From: Marinilactibacillus sp042660675 | GTDB lineage: Bacteria > Bacillota > Bacilli > Lactobacillales > Carnobacteriaceae_A | DNA length: 64,000 nucleotides | Assembly: GCF_042660675.1 (NCBI RefSeq) | Contig: NZ_JBHSUL010000002.1 | Span: forward strand, 180,676 to 244,675 | Direction: 5' to 3' | In this document: one piece after another, positions 27,447 to 36,586 of the stretch | Layout: each line of letters starts with the position of its first letter | How positions within the stretch are numbered: position 1 is the stretch's first letter | The notes under the pieces: model-generated | The model's input: only the letters and a program-made list of their open reading frames with translations | Told to the model about the DNA's origin: nothing | Databases searched by the model: none | Program-made: the position numbers and the translations under genes

Positions 27447-28340
27447 TTGAATAAAGAACAATTGGAACGAATGAAATCTGGAAAAGGATTTATTGCGGCA
27501 CTAGACCAGAGTGGTGGTAGTACCCCTAAAGCACTTGAAGCGTATGGTGTTCCTGAGACGGCTTATTCCACAGACGACGAGATGTTTACGGTTGTCCACG
27601 AAATGAGAACGCGCGTGATCAAAAGTCCCTCATTTACTTCTGACCATATTCTAGGCGCTATCTTATTTGAAAATACGATGGACCGTATGATTGACGATCA
27701 ATATACAGCAGACTACTTATGGAATGAAAAAGGTATCGTGCCTTTCCTTAAAGTAGATAAAGGCTTAGCTGAAGAAGCAGATGGTGTTCAGATTATGAAA
27801 CCTATGCCTGACTTGGATCAGTTACTGAAAAGAGCCGTTGACCATAACGTGTTTGGTACTAAAATGCGTTCAGTGATCAAAGAAGCGAATGAATCTGGAA
27901 TCAAAAAAGTTGTAAATCAACAATTCGAAGTAGCGCAACAGATTTTTGATGCTGGACTCGTTCCAATCATAGAACCTGAAGTAGATGTTTACAGTAAAGA
28001 TAAAGAAGCGATAGAAGAAATCTTGAAAGCTGAAATTAAAGCTAACTTAGATCAGTTAGACGAACAAACAAAAGTTATGCTCAAACTGACGATTCCAAGT
28101 AAAGTGGATACGTATGTTGACTTCACGGAACACCCAAATGTTGTTCGTGTTGTCGCTTTATCAGGCGGATATAGCAGAGAAGAAGCAAATGAAAAACTTT
28201 CTCAAAATAAAGGAGTCATTGCAAGCTTTTCTAGAGCATTATCTGAAGACTTAAATGCCGATCAGACAACAGAAGAATTTGATCAACATTTATCTGATGC
28301 AATCAAATCAATTTATGAAGCATCTGTGTCACCAGAATAG
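27447..28340 (+). CDS. fda: Fructose-bisphosphate aldolase class I
   Basis: Cleaves fructose-1,6-bisphosphate to two triose phosphates in glycolysis by a Schiff-base mechanism without metal. It has 297 residues, like the Staphylococcus enzyme. The Schiff-base lysine is Lys212 in MLKLTIPSK; further motifs are FIAALDQSGGSTPKAL, ILFENTMDR, PFLKVDKGL, PIIEPEVD and ALSGGYSREEA. The start is TTG at 27447 with GAAAGGAAGG upstream. Monocistronic with its own terminator. Confidence 0.94.
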   Translation: MNKEQLERMKSGKGFIAALDQSGGSTPKALEAYGVPETAYSTDDEMFTVVHEMRTRVIKSPSFTSDHILGAILFENTMDRMIDDQYTADYLWNEKGIVPFLKVDKGLAEEADGVQIMKPMPDLDQLLKRAVDHNVFGTKMRSVIKEANESGIKKVVNQQFEVAQQIFDAGLVPIIEPEVDVYSKDKEAIEEILKAEIKANLDQLDEQTKVMLKLTIPSKVDTYVDFTEHPNVVRVVALSGGYSREEANEKLSQNKGVIASFSRALSEDLNADQTTEEFDQHLSDAIKSIYEASVSPE

Positions 28341-28360
28341 AAAAATAGCACTGGTAGCTA

Positions 28361-28389
28361 GGGGGGCAACGAATCGTTGCTCCCTTTTT
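28361..28389 (+). terminator. Intrinsic terminator of aldolase gene
   Basis: A G/C-rich hairpin (GGGGGCAACGA with TCGTTGCTCCC, one mismatch) followed by TTTTT. Confidence 0.85.
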
Positions 28390-28456
28390 GCGTATCATTA
28401 TAGTAGTCTATACATAAGATGAAATCCAACTAAGGTAAAGGATAGGAGTGAATAAA

Positions 28457-28660
28457 GTGAGAAGAGATGAAGTGGGGAGAAAAAAACTTTTTCTTGTTGT
28501 CGTGATGATCGGCAATTTGTATGTAGCGTACCTGAGTTACGAACAGTACAAATTGAGATTACAATTCTTTAGTAATTGGCCATGGCAGTCTGTCTTTTTA
28601 TTCGGTATTCATCTCATCTGGTTTATATTTAATCTCTATCATTTCATGAAAAAAGAGTGA
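28457..28660 (+). CDS. Small two-TM membrane protein
   Basis: About 67 residues, with two hydrophobic helices (KLFLVVVMIGNLYVAYLSY and SVFLFGIHLIWFIFNLY) and a basic N terminus. The start is uncertain: GTG at 28448 or GTG at 28457. GGAG at 28445-28448 fits the later one. No family recognised. It is close to another small membrane protein gene at 28720. Confidence 0.5.
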   Translation: MRRDEVGRKKLFLVVVMIGNLYVAYLSYEQYKLRLQFFSNWPWQSVFLFGIHLIWFIFNLYHFMKKE

Positions 28661-28719
28661 AATAGAAATTTAAAACGTTCATTGTTTAAAACTGATAAGA
28701 CGGAAAGGTGTGGCTGTAG

Positions 28720-29004
28720 TTGAAAAAAGGGTATATATTTAAGTTGATATATGTCGTAATAATGGTTATTTTAATGGTCTATAGTTATTTTATAGATGCA
28801 AGGATAAGAGAGGCGACTCCCTATTATGTGGTAATTATTTTTGGATGGTTGAGCATGCAAGTTTACGATGAAATAAGGTATAAAAAGTCTAATGAAGAGG
28901 AGCGAACAAGTTCAGAAAAAAAGATCGACTGGGCTCTATTAGGAATTGTTTGCATTATCGCATTGGATGTTATTAGAGCAATTATGTTATACGGAATCAC
29001 CTGA
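28720..29004 (+). CDS. Small membrane protein of unknown function
   Basis: A 94-residue protein with three predicted membrane helices (about 6-24, 36-48 and 70-88) separated by a charged loop KKSNEEERTSSEKK. The start is TTG with GGAAAGGTG upstream. It lies 59 bases after the preceding small membrane gene and may be cotranscribed. No recognisable family. Confidence 0.5.
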   Translation: MKKGYIFKLIYVVIMVILMVYSYFIDARIREATPYYVVIIFGWLSMQVYDEIRYKKSNEEERTSSEKKIDWALLGIVCIIALDVIRAIMLYGIT

Positions 29005-29052
29005 AAAACCAAGGTTTATTTGTATAAATTTTGAATATTTATGCAAAATGAA

Positions 29053-29081
29053 TTGACTTTTGAGTAGAACAAGATTAAACT
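29053..29081 (+). promoter_or_regulatory. Promoter of M20 peptidase gene
   Basis: TTGACT (29053-29058) and TAAACT (29076-29081), spaced 17, 31 bases before the start codon. Confidence 0.65.
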
Positions 29082-29112
29082 AATCAATAAAACTTAAAAG
29101 CGGGAGAATTTT

Positions 29113-30291
29113 ATGTCAGTGAATCAGCATACAGAAAACATTCAAGAATTGATCCAGTCCGTAAGTCCGGAATTAAGAGAATTAAGCGAATATATTTATG
29201 ATCATCCAGAACTAGGGCACAAAGAGTTCCTTTCTTCAAAAGCGCATGTCGAGTTACTAGAAAAGCATGGATTTGAAGTGGAATATCCGTATCTTGGAAT
29301 CGACACAGCATTCAAAGCAGTGTATAAAGGTAAGAAAGATGGACCGACCATTGCTTACTTGTCAGAATATGATGCACTACCTGGAATTGGCCATGGATGT
29401 GGTCACAATTTACTGGGATCTACGGATACAGGAGCGGGTATTGTATTGTCCAAATTGGTCGATGAAGTTGGAGGAACAGTGGTTGTGCTAGGTACGCCGG
29501 CCGAGGAAACAAATGGCGACAAAGTGACGATGGCAGAATCTGGAACATTTGACGATATTGATGTTGCTTTCTGTACGCATCCATCTGACGGGTATTATGC
29601 GAGCGGTACGTCTATGGCGATGGAAGCAATTGAATTCCGTTTCCATGGAAAGACGGCTCATGCCGCTGCTTCTCCTTTTGAAGGAAAAAATGCGTTGGAT
29701 GCTTGTTTGAATACATTTAACAATATCAATGCGCTTAGACAGCAGCTTCACCCTTCAGCACGTGTTCATGGTGTCATTAAACAAGGCGGAGAAGCAGCAA
29801 ATATTATTCCAGATTTCACAAGAGCAGAGTTTTATGTGCGTGCGATGGATATGCCCTATTTAAATGAACTCAAACAAAAGGTGATTCAATGTGCCGAAGC
29901 AGGAGCACTAGCAGCTGGTTGTAAGATGGATTGGGGTCATTACGAAGCAAGCTATCAAAATCTCATTACAAACAAAACCCTTTCTGAAAAATACAATGAG
30001 AACATGAGGCGTTTAGGAATTGAAATGGACACAGAAGAAAAAGATTCTATGGGTTCCATGGATATGGGGAATGTGAGTCAAGTCGTTCCAGCTATTAATC
30101 CATATTTTGAGATTAGTAACGGAAATAGCGTGACTGCGCACACAGTCGAGTTTAGAGAATATACGAAGACAGAACCAGCTTACGAAGGAATGGAAAAAAC
30201 CATTGCAGCCTTTACACAGACAGCTCTTGATTTGATAATGGACAAACAACTCTTAGCCGATGTAAAAGCAGAGTTCAATTCTAAGTTCTAA
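29113..30291 (+). CDS. M20-family amidohydrolase/peptidase (AbgB/PM20D2-like)
   Basis: Cytoplasmic zinc-dependent amidohydrolase of 392 residues. Metal-binding and catalytic motifs: YLSEYDALPGIGHGCGHN, GTPAEETNGDK (catalytic and metal Glu pair), CTHPSD and a late MGSMDMGNVS segment. The dimerisation domain spans about 175-285 (HGKTAHAAASPFEGKNALDA start). Members cleave N-acyl or aminobenzoyl-glutamate-like amides or dipeptides; no substrate can be assigned. GGGAG precedes the ATG. A GNAT gene follows 16 bases later and may be cotranscribed. Confidence 0.88.
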   Translation: MSVNQHTENIQELIQSVSPELRELSEYIYDHPELGHKEFLSSKAHVELLEKHGFEVEYPYLGIDTAFKAVYKGKKDGPTIAYLSEYDALPGIGHGCGHNLLGSTDTGAGIVLSKLVDEVGGTVVVLGTPAEETNGDKVTMAESGTFDDIDVAFCTHPSDGYYASGTSMAMEAIEFRFHGKTAHAAASPFEGKNALDACLNTFNNINALRQQLHPSARVHGVIKQGGEAANIIPDFTRAEFYVRAMDMPYLNELKQKVIQCAEAGALAAGCKMDWGHYEASYQNLITNKTLSEKYNENMRRLGIEMDTEEKDSMGSMDMGNVSQVVPAINPYFEISNGNSVTAHTVEFREYTKTEPAYEGMEKTIAAFTQTALDLIMDKQLLADVKAEFNSKF

Positions 30292-30307
30292 AGGAGGTTT
30301 CCTCGTT

Positions 30308-30802
30308 TTGGAGTTGAGGAAATTAAAAGTTACAGATGAAATAGCGTATATAAACTACATTAAAACTTGGGGAAACGAAAGGATTATTCCAACTTCTTCG
30401 AATCATGGTGAAAAAACATATCAAGATTTTCTACAAAAACTGATGCAAGCAGAAAAAGGAACAGAACAAGGGGTACCCTCTGAAACATACTTTCTGTTTC
30501 TTGAAGAACAAGAGATAGCCGGTGCCATAAATTGTCGTTATCAGCTTAATGACCAGTTAAAACATATCGGTGGTCATATTGGCTATGGAATATCTCCCGT
30601 ACACAGAAGAAAAGGGCTGGCTCATCTGATGCTGGGTAAAACGTTACCGCTCTTCAAAGAGAAAGGAATTGAGCGTATATTACTGACAGCCGATGATGAT
30701 AATTTGGGTAGTGTACGAACGATTAAAAATCATCAGGGACAAAAAATCTCCTCAGATATTAAAGACGAAAAAATGTTTAGTCGCTACTGGATAAACGTAT
30801 AA
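30308..30802 (+). CDS. GNAT N-acetyltransferase
   Basis: A 164-residue acetyltransferase. The acetyl-CoA region reads GHIGYGISPVHRRKGLAHLML (motif A with R-K-G-L-A), followed by GIERILLTADDDNLGSVRTI, the usual N-x-x-S-x-x-x-I pattern. The start is TTG at 30308 with AAAGGAGG about ten bases upstream. It is probably in one operon with the M20 peptidase, where it could acetylate a released amino compound, but this is only suggestive. Confidence 0.83.
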   Translation: MELRKLKVTDEIAYINYIKTWGNERIIPTSSNHGEKTYQDFLQKLMQAEKGTEQGVPSETYFLFLEEQEIAGAINCRYQLNDQLKHIGGHIGYGISPVHRRKGLAHLMLGKTLPLFKEKGIERILLTADDDNLGSVRTIKNHQGQKISSDIKDEKMFSRYWINV

Positions 30803-30855
30803 AAAGACCCCAACTATCCATCTGTTCAAAACTGACGGGTAGTTGGGGTCTTTTT
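30801..30855. terminator. Bidirectional terminator
   Basis: A hairpin with arms AAAAAGACCCCAACTA and TAGTTGGGGTCTTTTT separates the convergent GNAT and OpuC-type genes; T runs exist on both strands. Confidence 0.9.
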
Positions 30856-30863
30856 AACGTATA

Positions 30864-32381
30864 TTATTCTGTTAGTAAGCCTTCTTCAATTAAGAACTCT
30901 CTAGCTACGTCTTCTGCTATTTGACCATCATAATCAACTTGATAGTTCATAGCACGCATTTGATCGTCAGTGATTTGACCGCCTAGTGTATTTAATATAT
31001 CCTCTAGTTCCGGATATTCTTCTAGGAGCTCATTTTTTAAAAGCGGAGCACCTTGATAAGGTGGGAATAATTCCTCGTTGTCTTCTAGTACAACAAGATC
31101 ATATTCTTCGATTTGGCTATCTGTACTATAAGCATCAAGTAAATTAATATCTCCACGCTCAACGGCAGTATAACGGAGTTGTGGTTCCATTGTCTGGACG
31201 TTTCCAAAGGAAATGCCATACATTTCTTGGATGCCTGGATAACCATCTTCGCGGTCATTAAATTCTAAGGTGAATCCAGCATTGATTTGATCAGCAACGG
31301 AAGCAAGGTCTGCAATCGTTTCTAAATTGTTTTCTTCTGCGAAGGCTCTTGGAACAGCTAAAGTGTAGGTATTGTTGTAGTCCATTGGTTCAAGAAAAGC
31401 TAAGTCATATTCTTGATTCAATTGTTCAGCGGCATCCATATAAACGGATTCAGCTGAAGCGCCGGGTTCAGGAACATCATCAAAGAAAGTAGCCATAACA
31501 GTCCCTGTGAATTCTGGATAGATATCGATATCGCCTGATCGTAAAGCGCTAAATACAAAAGACGTTTCTCCAAAGTTTGGTTCAACTCTAGCAGTAAGAT
31601 CAGATTGATCTTCAATCAATAATTTATATAAGTTCATTAAAATTTCTGGTTCGGTATTTAATTTACCGGCAATAATCAAGTCATCTTCTTCGTTGATAAG
31701 GTACGGTACAAAAATAATACCTACGATCAAAGCAAGACCAGATCCTAATATAATGGCTGTCTTTTTGACGGAAGTTTTTTGAAGGTAGCTCAGTAACCAG
31801 TCAAAAAAGATCGCCAATAAAGCAGCGGGTATAGCACCTAGCAAAATCAAGGAGTTGTTCCCACGGTTGATTCCAAGAAGTATCAAACTACCAAGTCCAC
31901 CAGCACCAATTAGTGCAGCCACTGTGGCTGTACCAATGATCAAGACCATACCTGTTCTGATTCCGGCCATGATAACCGGAAGTGCAATAGGAATTTGAAC
32001 TTGAATGAGCTTTCTAAAACGGCTCATTCCCATAGCATCGGCTGCTTCATCTATCGCAGGGTCGATTTCTGCTAGTCCAGTGTACGTATTTCTCAGAATA
32101 GGGAGTAAGGCATAGACGACAAGTGCAATGACAGCTGGCAAAGTACCGATTCCGATAAGCGGTATCAACAAACCTAAAAGAGCCAATGAAGGAACCGTCT
32201 GGAAAATGGCTGTGACTTGAATAATCGGTTCTGCGATCCGTTTGTGTCCAATTAAGAAAATACCTAAGGGGACAGCAATTAAAACAGCAATCAGTAAAGA
32301 AATGAAAGATAATTGCATATGTTCGAGTAGAGCTGTCCAAAAATCACCACTACGCTGCTGGAACGTTTCTATAAGGTTCAT
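30864..32381 (-). CDS. Osmoprotectant ABC transporter, fused permease and substrate-binding protein (OpuCB-OpuCC type)
   Basis: Imports glycine betaine, carnitine or choline. It has 505 residues: an N-terminal permease with six segments (1-225, with EAADAMGMSRFRKL coupling loop and SLALLGLLIPLIGIGTLPA) and a C-terminal OpuCC/OsmX-type binding domain (about 230-505, with GKLNTEPEIL, SGDIDIYPEFTGTV and NNTYTLAVPR). The fusion replaces separate permease and receptor genes and is common in streptococci and lactobacilli. The start overlaps the ATPase stop by one base. The binding domain is tethered by the last membrane helix, so no lipobox is needed. Confidence 0.9.
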   Translation of the reverse strand: MNLIETFQQRSGDFWTALLEHMQLSFISLLIAVLIAVPLGIFLIGHKRIAEPIIQVTAIFQTVPSLALLGLLIPLIGIGTLPAVIALVVYALLPILRNTYTGLAEIDPAIDEAADAMGMSRFRKLIQVQIPIALPVIMAGIRTGMVLIIGTATVAALIGAGGLGSLILLGINRGNNSLILLGAIPAALLAIFFDWLLSYLQKTSVKKTAIILGSGLALIVGIIFVPYLINEEDDLIIAGKLNTEPEILMNLYKLLIEDQSDLTARVEPNFGETSFVFSALRSGDIDIYPEFTGTVMATFFDDVPEPGASAESVYMDAAEQLNQEYDLAFLEPMDYNNTYTLAVPRAFAEENNLETIADLASVADQINAGFTLEFNDREDGYPGIQEMYGISFGNVQTMEPQLRYTAVERGDINLLDAYSTDSQIEEYDLVVLEDNEELFPPYQGAPLLKNELLEEYPELEDILNTLGGQITDDQMRAMNYQVDYDGQIAEDVAREFLIEEGLLTE

Positions 32382-33349
32382 TATCTGTTAGCCTCCTTTG
32401 ATGCAGACGCTTCTCCTGCAAGAAAGCTGATCAGGTTAGATTTGGATATAGCGTAAGTAGGTGCCTTATTTTCGTGGCTGATGGAAACTGTCTCATGATC
32501 TGAAAGAAGTATCGTCAATTCTTCAACAGTTGCTTGGGCAGAAACGGAAACATCTGGCAAATCTTGAGGTTGACTACAAAATCCTACATCTATTAAATCC
32601 TGTACGTATTTTTCTTCTTTATAATTTGGAAGACCGGTCTGAATAAATTGACGAACAAAATCATTGGCAGGATGCTTCAGGATTTCTTCAGCAGTTCCGA
32701 CTTGCTCAATTTTACCTTTGTTCATCAAACAAATACGGTCTCCAAGAGTGATGGCTTCTTGCATGTCATGTGTAACGAAGACAACAGTTTTCTTAAGTTG
32801 ACGCTGTAAATGCAGTACATCTTTTTGAAGGTTATTTTTAGTTATTGGATCTAATGCGCTGAAAGGCTCATCCATTAAAATGATATCTGGATCAGCAGCT
32901 AAAGCTCTGACGACGCCGATTCGTTGCTGTTCACCACCGGATAATTCTGTTGTTTTACGATGTCTATAACTTTCAGGGTCCATTTTGACACTCTCCAGTA
33001 GCTCTGTTACGCGGTTCGTCATATCTTCTCTGGACCACTTTTTCATTTCCGGTACGACTAGGATATTCTCTTCAATTGTCATATTTGGAAATAACCCTAC
33101 TTGTTGTAGAACGTATCCGATATTCCATCTAAGTTCCTGCAAGTCATAGTCGCTGATGGGTCTTCCTTCAATTCGAATATACCCTTCTGAAAGATCGATC
33201 AATTGATTGATCATTTTAAGGGTCGTTGTCTTCCCACTTCCACTTGGACCGATTAGAACGAAGAATTCACCTTCTTTAATTTCTAAAGAAAAATCTGACA
33301 CAACTGCTTCTTCATTGTAGCGTTTATAAACTTTTTCGAACCGTATCAT
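32381..33349 (-). CDS. Osmoprotectant ABC transporter ATPase (OpuCA type)
   Basis: ATPase of the quaternary amine importer, 322 residues. Walker A GPSGSGKTT, Q-loop VLQQVGLFPNM, signature LSGGEQQR, Walker B IILMDEPFSALDPI, switch VTHDMQEA. The C-terminal extension (about 245-322) is short, consistent with a single CBS-like or degenerate sensor segment rather than the full CBS pair of OpuA. AAGGAGAAA precedes the ATG. First gene of the two-gene operon. Confidence 0.9.
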   Translation of the reverse strand: MIRFEKVYKRYNEEAVVSDFSLEIKEGEFFVLIGPSGSGKTTTLKMINQLIDLSEGYIRIEGRPISDYDLQELRWNIGYVLQQVGLFPNMTIEENILVVPEMKKWSREDMTNRVTELLESVKMDPESYRHRKTTELSGGEQQRIGVVRALAADPDIILMDEPFSALDPITKNNLQKDVLHLQRQLKKTVVFVTHDMQEAITLGDRICLMNKGKIEQVGTAEEILKHPANDFVRQFIQTGLPNYKEEKYVQDLIDVGFCSQPQDLPDVSVSAQATVEELTILLSDHETVSISHENKAPTYAISKSNLISFLAGEASASKEANR

Positions 33350-33385
33350 TTATTTTCTCCTTTACTAGTTCTTCTATTACTTTTG

Positions 33386-33394
33386 AGTATATCA
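33386..33394 (-). promoter_or_regulatory. Extended -10 promoter of OpuC-type operon
   Basis: On the minus strand TG-A-TATACT forms an extended -10, about 35 bases before the ATPase start codon. The -35 (near TCGATT) is poor. Confidence 0.5.
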
Positions 33395-33425
33395 AAAGCG
33401 ATTCCTTAATCGATATAAATATGTC

Positions 33426-33454
33426 TTGAGAACGAGATACTACTTCACTATAAT
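33426..33454 (+). promoter_or_regulatory. Promoter of GNAT gene 33477
   Basis: TTGAGA (33426-33431) and TATAAT (33449-33454), spaced 17. Confidence 0.75.
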
Positions 33455-33476
33455 TTTTAGAAAGGGAGAGATGATG

Positions 33477-33959
33477 ATGAATTTGACTATTAGAAACATT
33501 GAACCACAAGATGATCAGACAATGGGTGAAATTGTTCAGAATAGTTTGGAAAACAGAGGGCTAGCGATTTCTGGGACAGCCTATTTCGATCCGTATCTAT
33601 TCCATTTATCTGAAGTATACAAAGCAAAAAAATCAGACTATTGGGTGTTAGAAAAAAATGGAAAAATCATTGGTGGCGGCGGTTTTGGTCCATTCGGTCG
33701 ATATAAAAAAATCGGAGAGCTTCAGAAATTATATATTCTTGACGAAGAACAAGGAAATGGGTACGCGCACATGCTAATGAAGCAAATTATTGAGACGGCT
33801 AAACAAGACTACGAAGAACTGTATATTGAAACGTTTAAGTCACTGAATACTGCCAATCAACTTTATTTGAAATACGGATTTGTTTCCCTGAGTCAACCAT
33901 TAGAAGGTTCTGAACACGGAGCGTGTGATACATGGTTATTAAAAAAACTATCCAAATAA
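33477..33959 (+). CDS. GNAT N-acetyltransferase
   Basis: A 160-residue acetyltransferase. The acetyl-CoA-binding stretch is ELQKLYILDEEQGNGYAHMLMKQII (Q/R-x-x-G-x-G/A given as QGNGYA), followed by LYIETFKSLNTANQLYLKYGF, the standard C-terminal GNAT pattern. Three ATG codons occur in a row at 33471, 33474 and 33477. GGGAG at 33464-33468 gives the best spacing to the last, and the promoter lies inside the longer open frame. Monocistronic. Confidence 0.82.
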   Translation: MNLTIRNIEPQDDQTMGEIVQNSLENRGLAISGTAYFDPYLFHLSEVYKAKKSDYWVLEKNGKIIGGGGFGPFGRYKKIGELQKLYILDEEQGNGYAHMLMKQIIETAKQDYEELYIETFKSLNTANQLYLKYGFVSLSQPLEGSEHGACDTWLLKKLSK

Positions 33960-34190
33960 TCTTACAATTCAATAGTTTTTAGAAAGTTTTCTAGGACATA
34001 TAAATAAAATAAAAATAGGGTAACTAAAACATTTTATGTATATAACTATTAATAAAAGACGTTATCCTAGAAGTTTATGTTAAATTGTTCCTTTTATTAG
34101 GTTTGGGTTGTGGTACACTTATCTAGTAAGTTTTGAATAAGAATAAGATGATAAATTATTCATTTTTTATATTTTAGAGGAGCTTTTTAA

Positions 34191-34643
34191 ATGGTCAGAG
34201 AAGTTGTATTTGAAACAATTAAATATATGTGGCGTAGTAAAAAGAATCGTCTTTTCATGATCTTAACTCTAGGAGTGATGCTAGTCTACTCAATAGTCCT
34301 CTTACCCAATACGGCCGGGCTTGAAGAAGTGGATGTCCAGCAACTTGAACGAGAACTGCTTGGAAATGAGCAAACGTATAAAGATGCTTTGCTAAAAGGA
34401 CAGACTGTTCCGGCTGTTATGACAGGGACTTCAGCTTATGAAGCAGCTCGTACGGAATTCCTTAATCAACGACAACTACTCACGGCACTGAAGCAGGGAG
34501 ATGCAAGGCGGTACCTGGAAATCAACTATAGGCCAGACATTACGGAGCGCGTAACCGTCCAAGACTCACTTGATTTAAACGTTCCAGTAATGGGGAGAGA
34601 AGCTGAGAATGTTTTTCAGCCTTTAAAGAATCATATGAAGTAG
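34191..34643 (+). pseudogene. ABC-2 permease, N-terminal part (frameshifted)
   Basis: The first 150 codons of an ABC-2-type permease: a cytoplasmic start, one membrane helix (FMILTLGVMLVYSIVLL, about residues 22-38), then a hydrophilic extracytoplasmic loop that runs into an out-of-frame stop at 34641-34643. The downstream open frame 34649-35380 supplies the remaining helices. Adding one T to the five-T run at 34612-34616 fuses both into a 396-residue protein, matching the 397-residue sister permease at 35393. GAGGAG precedes the ATG. First gene of the ABC-2 cluster. Confidence 0.8.
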
Positions 34644-34648
34644 ACGCA

Positions 34649-35380
34649 TTGAATTTCCATATCGTGCACGACCGAACGAGTCTTCAGCAAATCCATCTTT
34701 TTCTCATTGGTCTAGGACCCGTTCTTTTATATTTAGGTGCAATTTTTATGATCAGCGATATTACGGTAAAAGACCGCAAGTTAACAACTCAAAAAGCAGG
34801 CGTACCTATGAAGTGGGCCGGTTACTTGTTTGTCCAGTCAATAACTGCAGTGTCGTTTGTTCTGCTATTTTATCTATTTTCTGCGGGCATATTTTTTATC
34901 TTAAACGGTCTCCTTTATGGCTTCGAGACCCTTTCTTTACCTGTAGGTCTGTTCCAGTTTGATCAGACGAATCAAAGTATTTACACGAGTCCGCTGGAGC
35001 TATTTTCTATCGGTCAGTTTCTAATTAGGTCAATCCCATTTTTCCTTTTGATTCTTTACTTGATCAGTAAATTAAACACAATCTTTAGTCTCCTATTCAA
35101 GCAAGAAGTCGTTGTTTTGATCAGTGGTGCCTTCATGATTTTATTCCAGCAATTGTATTATGGAGTAGAAACAACTGAGTTGTTAGGGATCAATATCAGC
35201 TGGTTTCCTCAAACGTATTTGGATTTTGGGAAAATCGTTACGGGAAGAGTCAATGAAGCGATGTTAGAAGGGGATTACTATTTGCGAGGCCTAATCGTTT
35301 TAAGCGTAACCATCTTGATAGCGGAAGTTTTGGTTTATTTGATTGCCAAACACATCACAAGACAGAAATTTGTACGATAA
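34649..35380 (+). pseudogene. ABC-2 permease, C-terminal part (frameshifted)
   Basis: It carries five or six membrane helices of an ABC-2 permease (from IHLFLIGLGPVLLYLGAIFM onward), ending KHITRQKFVR 12 bases before the next permease gene. The listed TTG start has no RBS. In the same frame the coding pattern extends upstream to about 34614 (FSAFKESYEVDA), which shows that it is the rest of the gene at 34191. Alone, this piece would lack the first helix and loop. Confidence 0.8.
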
Positions 35381-35392
35381 GGAGAGAGTTGG

Positions 35393-36586
35393 ATGAAAAA
35401 AATTGCCTATTTCGAGTGGTTAAAGATTATACGAGATTGGAAAACCAGAGTCATAGCGGTAGGGTTTTTATTATTCTTCGGAACTTTTTCTTTATTGTAT
35501 CGCCAGCAAGAAGTGGTTTTGCCGGTTATGCAACTAAGAGGAGAATATGCAGATGCACAGCAAATCTTTAGGCTCATACCCGATCAGCACTTTGAAGGAG
35601 AGACGGGCGAAGACGTTCAGCGGGCACTTGGCCGAAATGCAACTTTGATAGGACTGAATCAATACATATTAGCACAACAAGAAGGAAATACAGTATCTGG
35701 TGTCGAAGAGGTGGTATCGGATTATTTAAGTAACGGTCGTCAGATTGCTGAAAACAATCAATTTTTGTACAACGCGACGGAATTTGAGTCACTCGATCTT
35801 CTAAAAGAAGTGTATCTACCAGTAGAAGAAGAGATAGAAAAAGACTTGAAATTTTACGAAGCACTTGAAGTCGATGATTTGAATATTGAATGGAATCCTC
35901 TAGCCTCCTCACAAATTTTGAAACAGCAAGTAGAGTTAGTAACAGGAGTCATTTTATTCATCTTCATCGCACTTCTAGCGGGGGATCAGTTTACTAGGGA
36001 TCAAGTCAAAAACTGGAGTGTGACGCAAGGGATTCCGATCTCTTGGAAGTGGCAATGGCGGTCACGGAGTTTGATGTTGTGGGGAATTATTTGGTCTGTG
36101 ACATTTCTAGGAGTCGTTACAAGTTATTTAAGTAGTCTGTTTTTTGAGACATCAGGAACACTAAACTATCCAGTCCCCATTTATTTGAATCAGACCACAG
36201 AATATCTTCCAATTTGGCAATATACATTGATTTTGCTAGGTTCGGGTATGATTTTGAGTTTTATCGTATTACTGATTGCAAACGGGTTAAGCTGGATGAT
36301 TCGAAATATCTATTTAACCATATTACTTGTAACAAGCTTATATTTTCTTCCAGCAACTTGGGGGCAACGAGCGCCCCTCTCTTCTTGGCAACCTTCTTTT
36401 TATTTTAATATTCAGCAAGTCGTGCAGGGAACGAGCGCTAGACTATATGGAATAGAGGCAATAGAAATCTGGAAATTACCGATCATACTGTTTATATTCT
36501 GGGTAGTTTTAGAGCTTGTTTTCAACTATATTTTTAATCTAATTCCGACACAGACGCTCGGATTGAAAAGGAGGAAATCATTATGA
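35393..36586 (+). CDS. ABC-2 type transporter permease
   Basis: A 397-residue membrane protein. It has one N-terminal helix (VIAVGFLLFFGTFSLLY), a large extracytoplasmic loop to about residue 180, then five helices (VTGVILFIFIALLAGDQF onward, including the cytoplasmic RDQVKNWSVTQGIP loop). This architecture is that of ABC-2 exporters for peptides, drugs or envelope components. GGAGAGAG lies before the ATG. It overlaps the ATPase gene by four bases (ATGA). It is paralogous in layout to the broken permease upstream, so the transporter was probably a heterodimer. Confidence 0.85.
   Translation: MKKIAYFEWLKIIRDWKTRVIAVGFLLFFGTFSLLYRQQEVVLPVMQLRGEYADAQQIFRLIPDQHFEGETGEDVQRALGRNATLIGLNQYILAQQEGNTVSGVEEVVSDYLSNGRQIAENNQFLYNATEFESLDLLKEVYLPVEEEIEKDLKFYEALEVDDLNIEWNPLASSQILKQQVELVTGVILFIFIALLAGDQFTRDQVKNWSVTQGIPISWKWQWRSRSLMLWGIIWSVTFLGVVTSYLSSLFFETSGTLNYPVPIYLNQTTEYLPIWQYTLILLGSGMILSFIVLLIANGLSWMIRNIYLTILLVTSLYFLPATWGQRAPLSSWQPSFYFNIQQVVQGTSARLYGIEAIEIWKLPIILFIFWVVLELVFNYIFNLIPTQTLGLKRRKSL

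Noticed and set aside
34606..34650. Programmed -1 ribosomal frameshift in the ABC-2 permease
   Set aside because: With five T the heptamer does not fit the X-XXY-YYZ pattern in the zero frame, and no clear downstream structure was seen. A one-base deletion is simpler.
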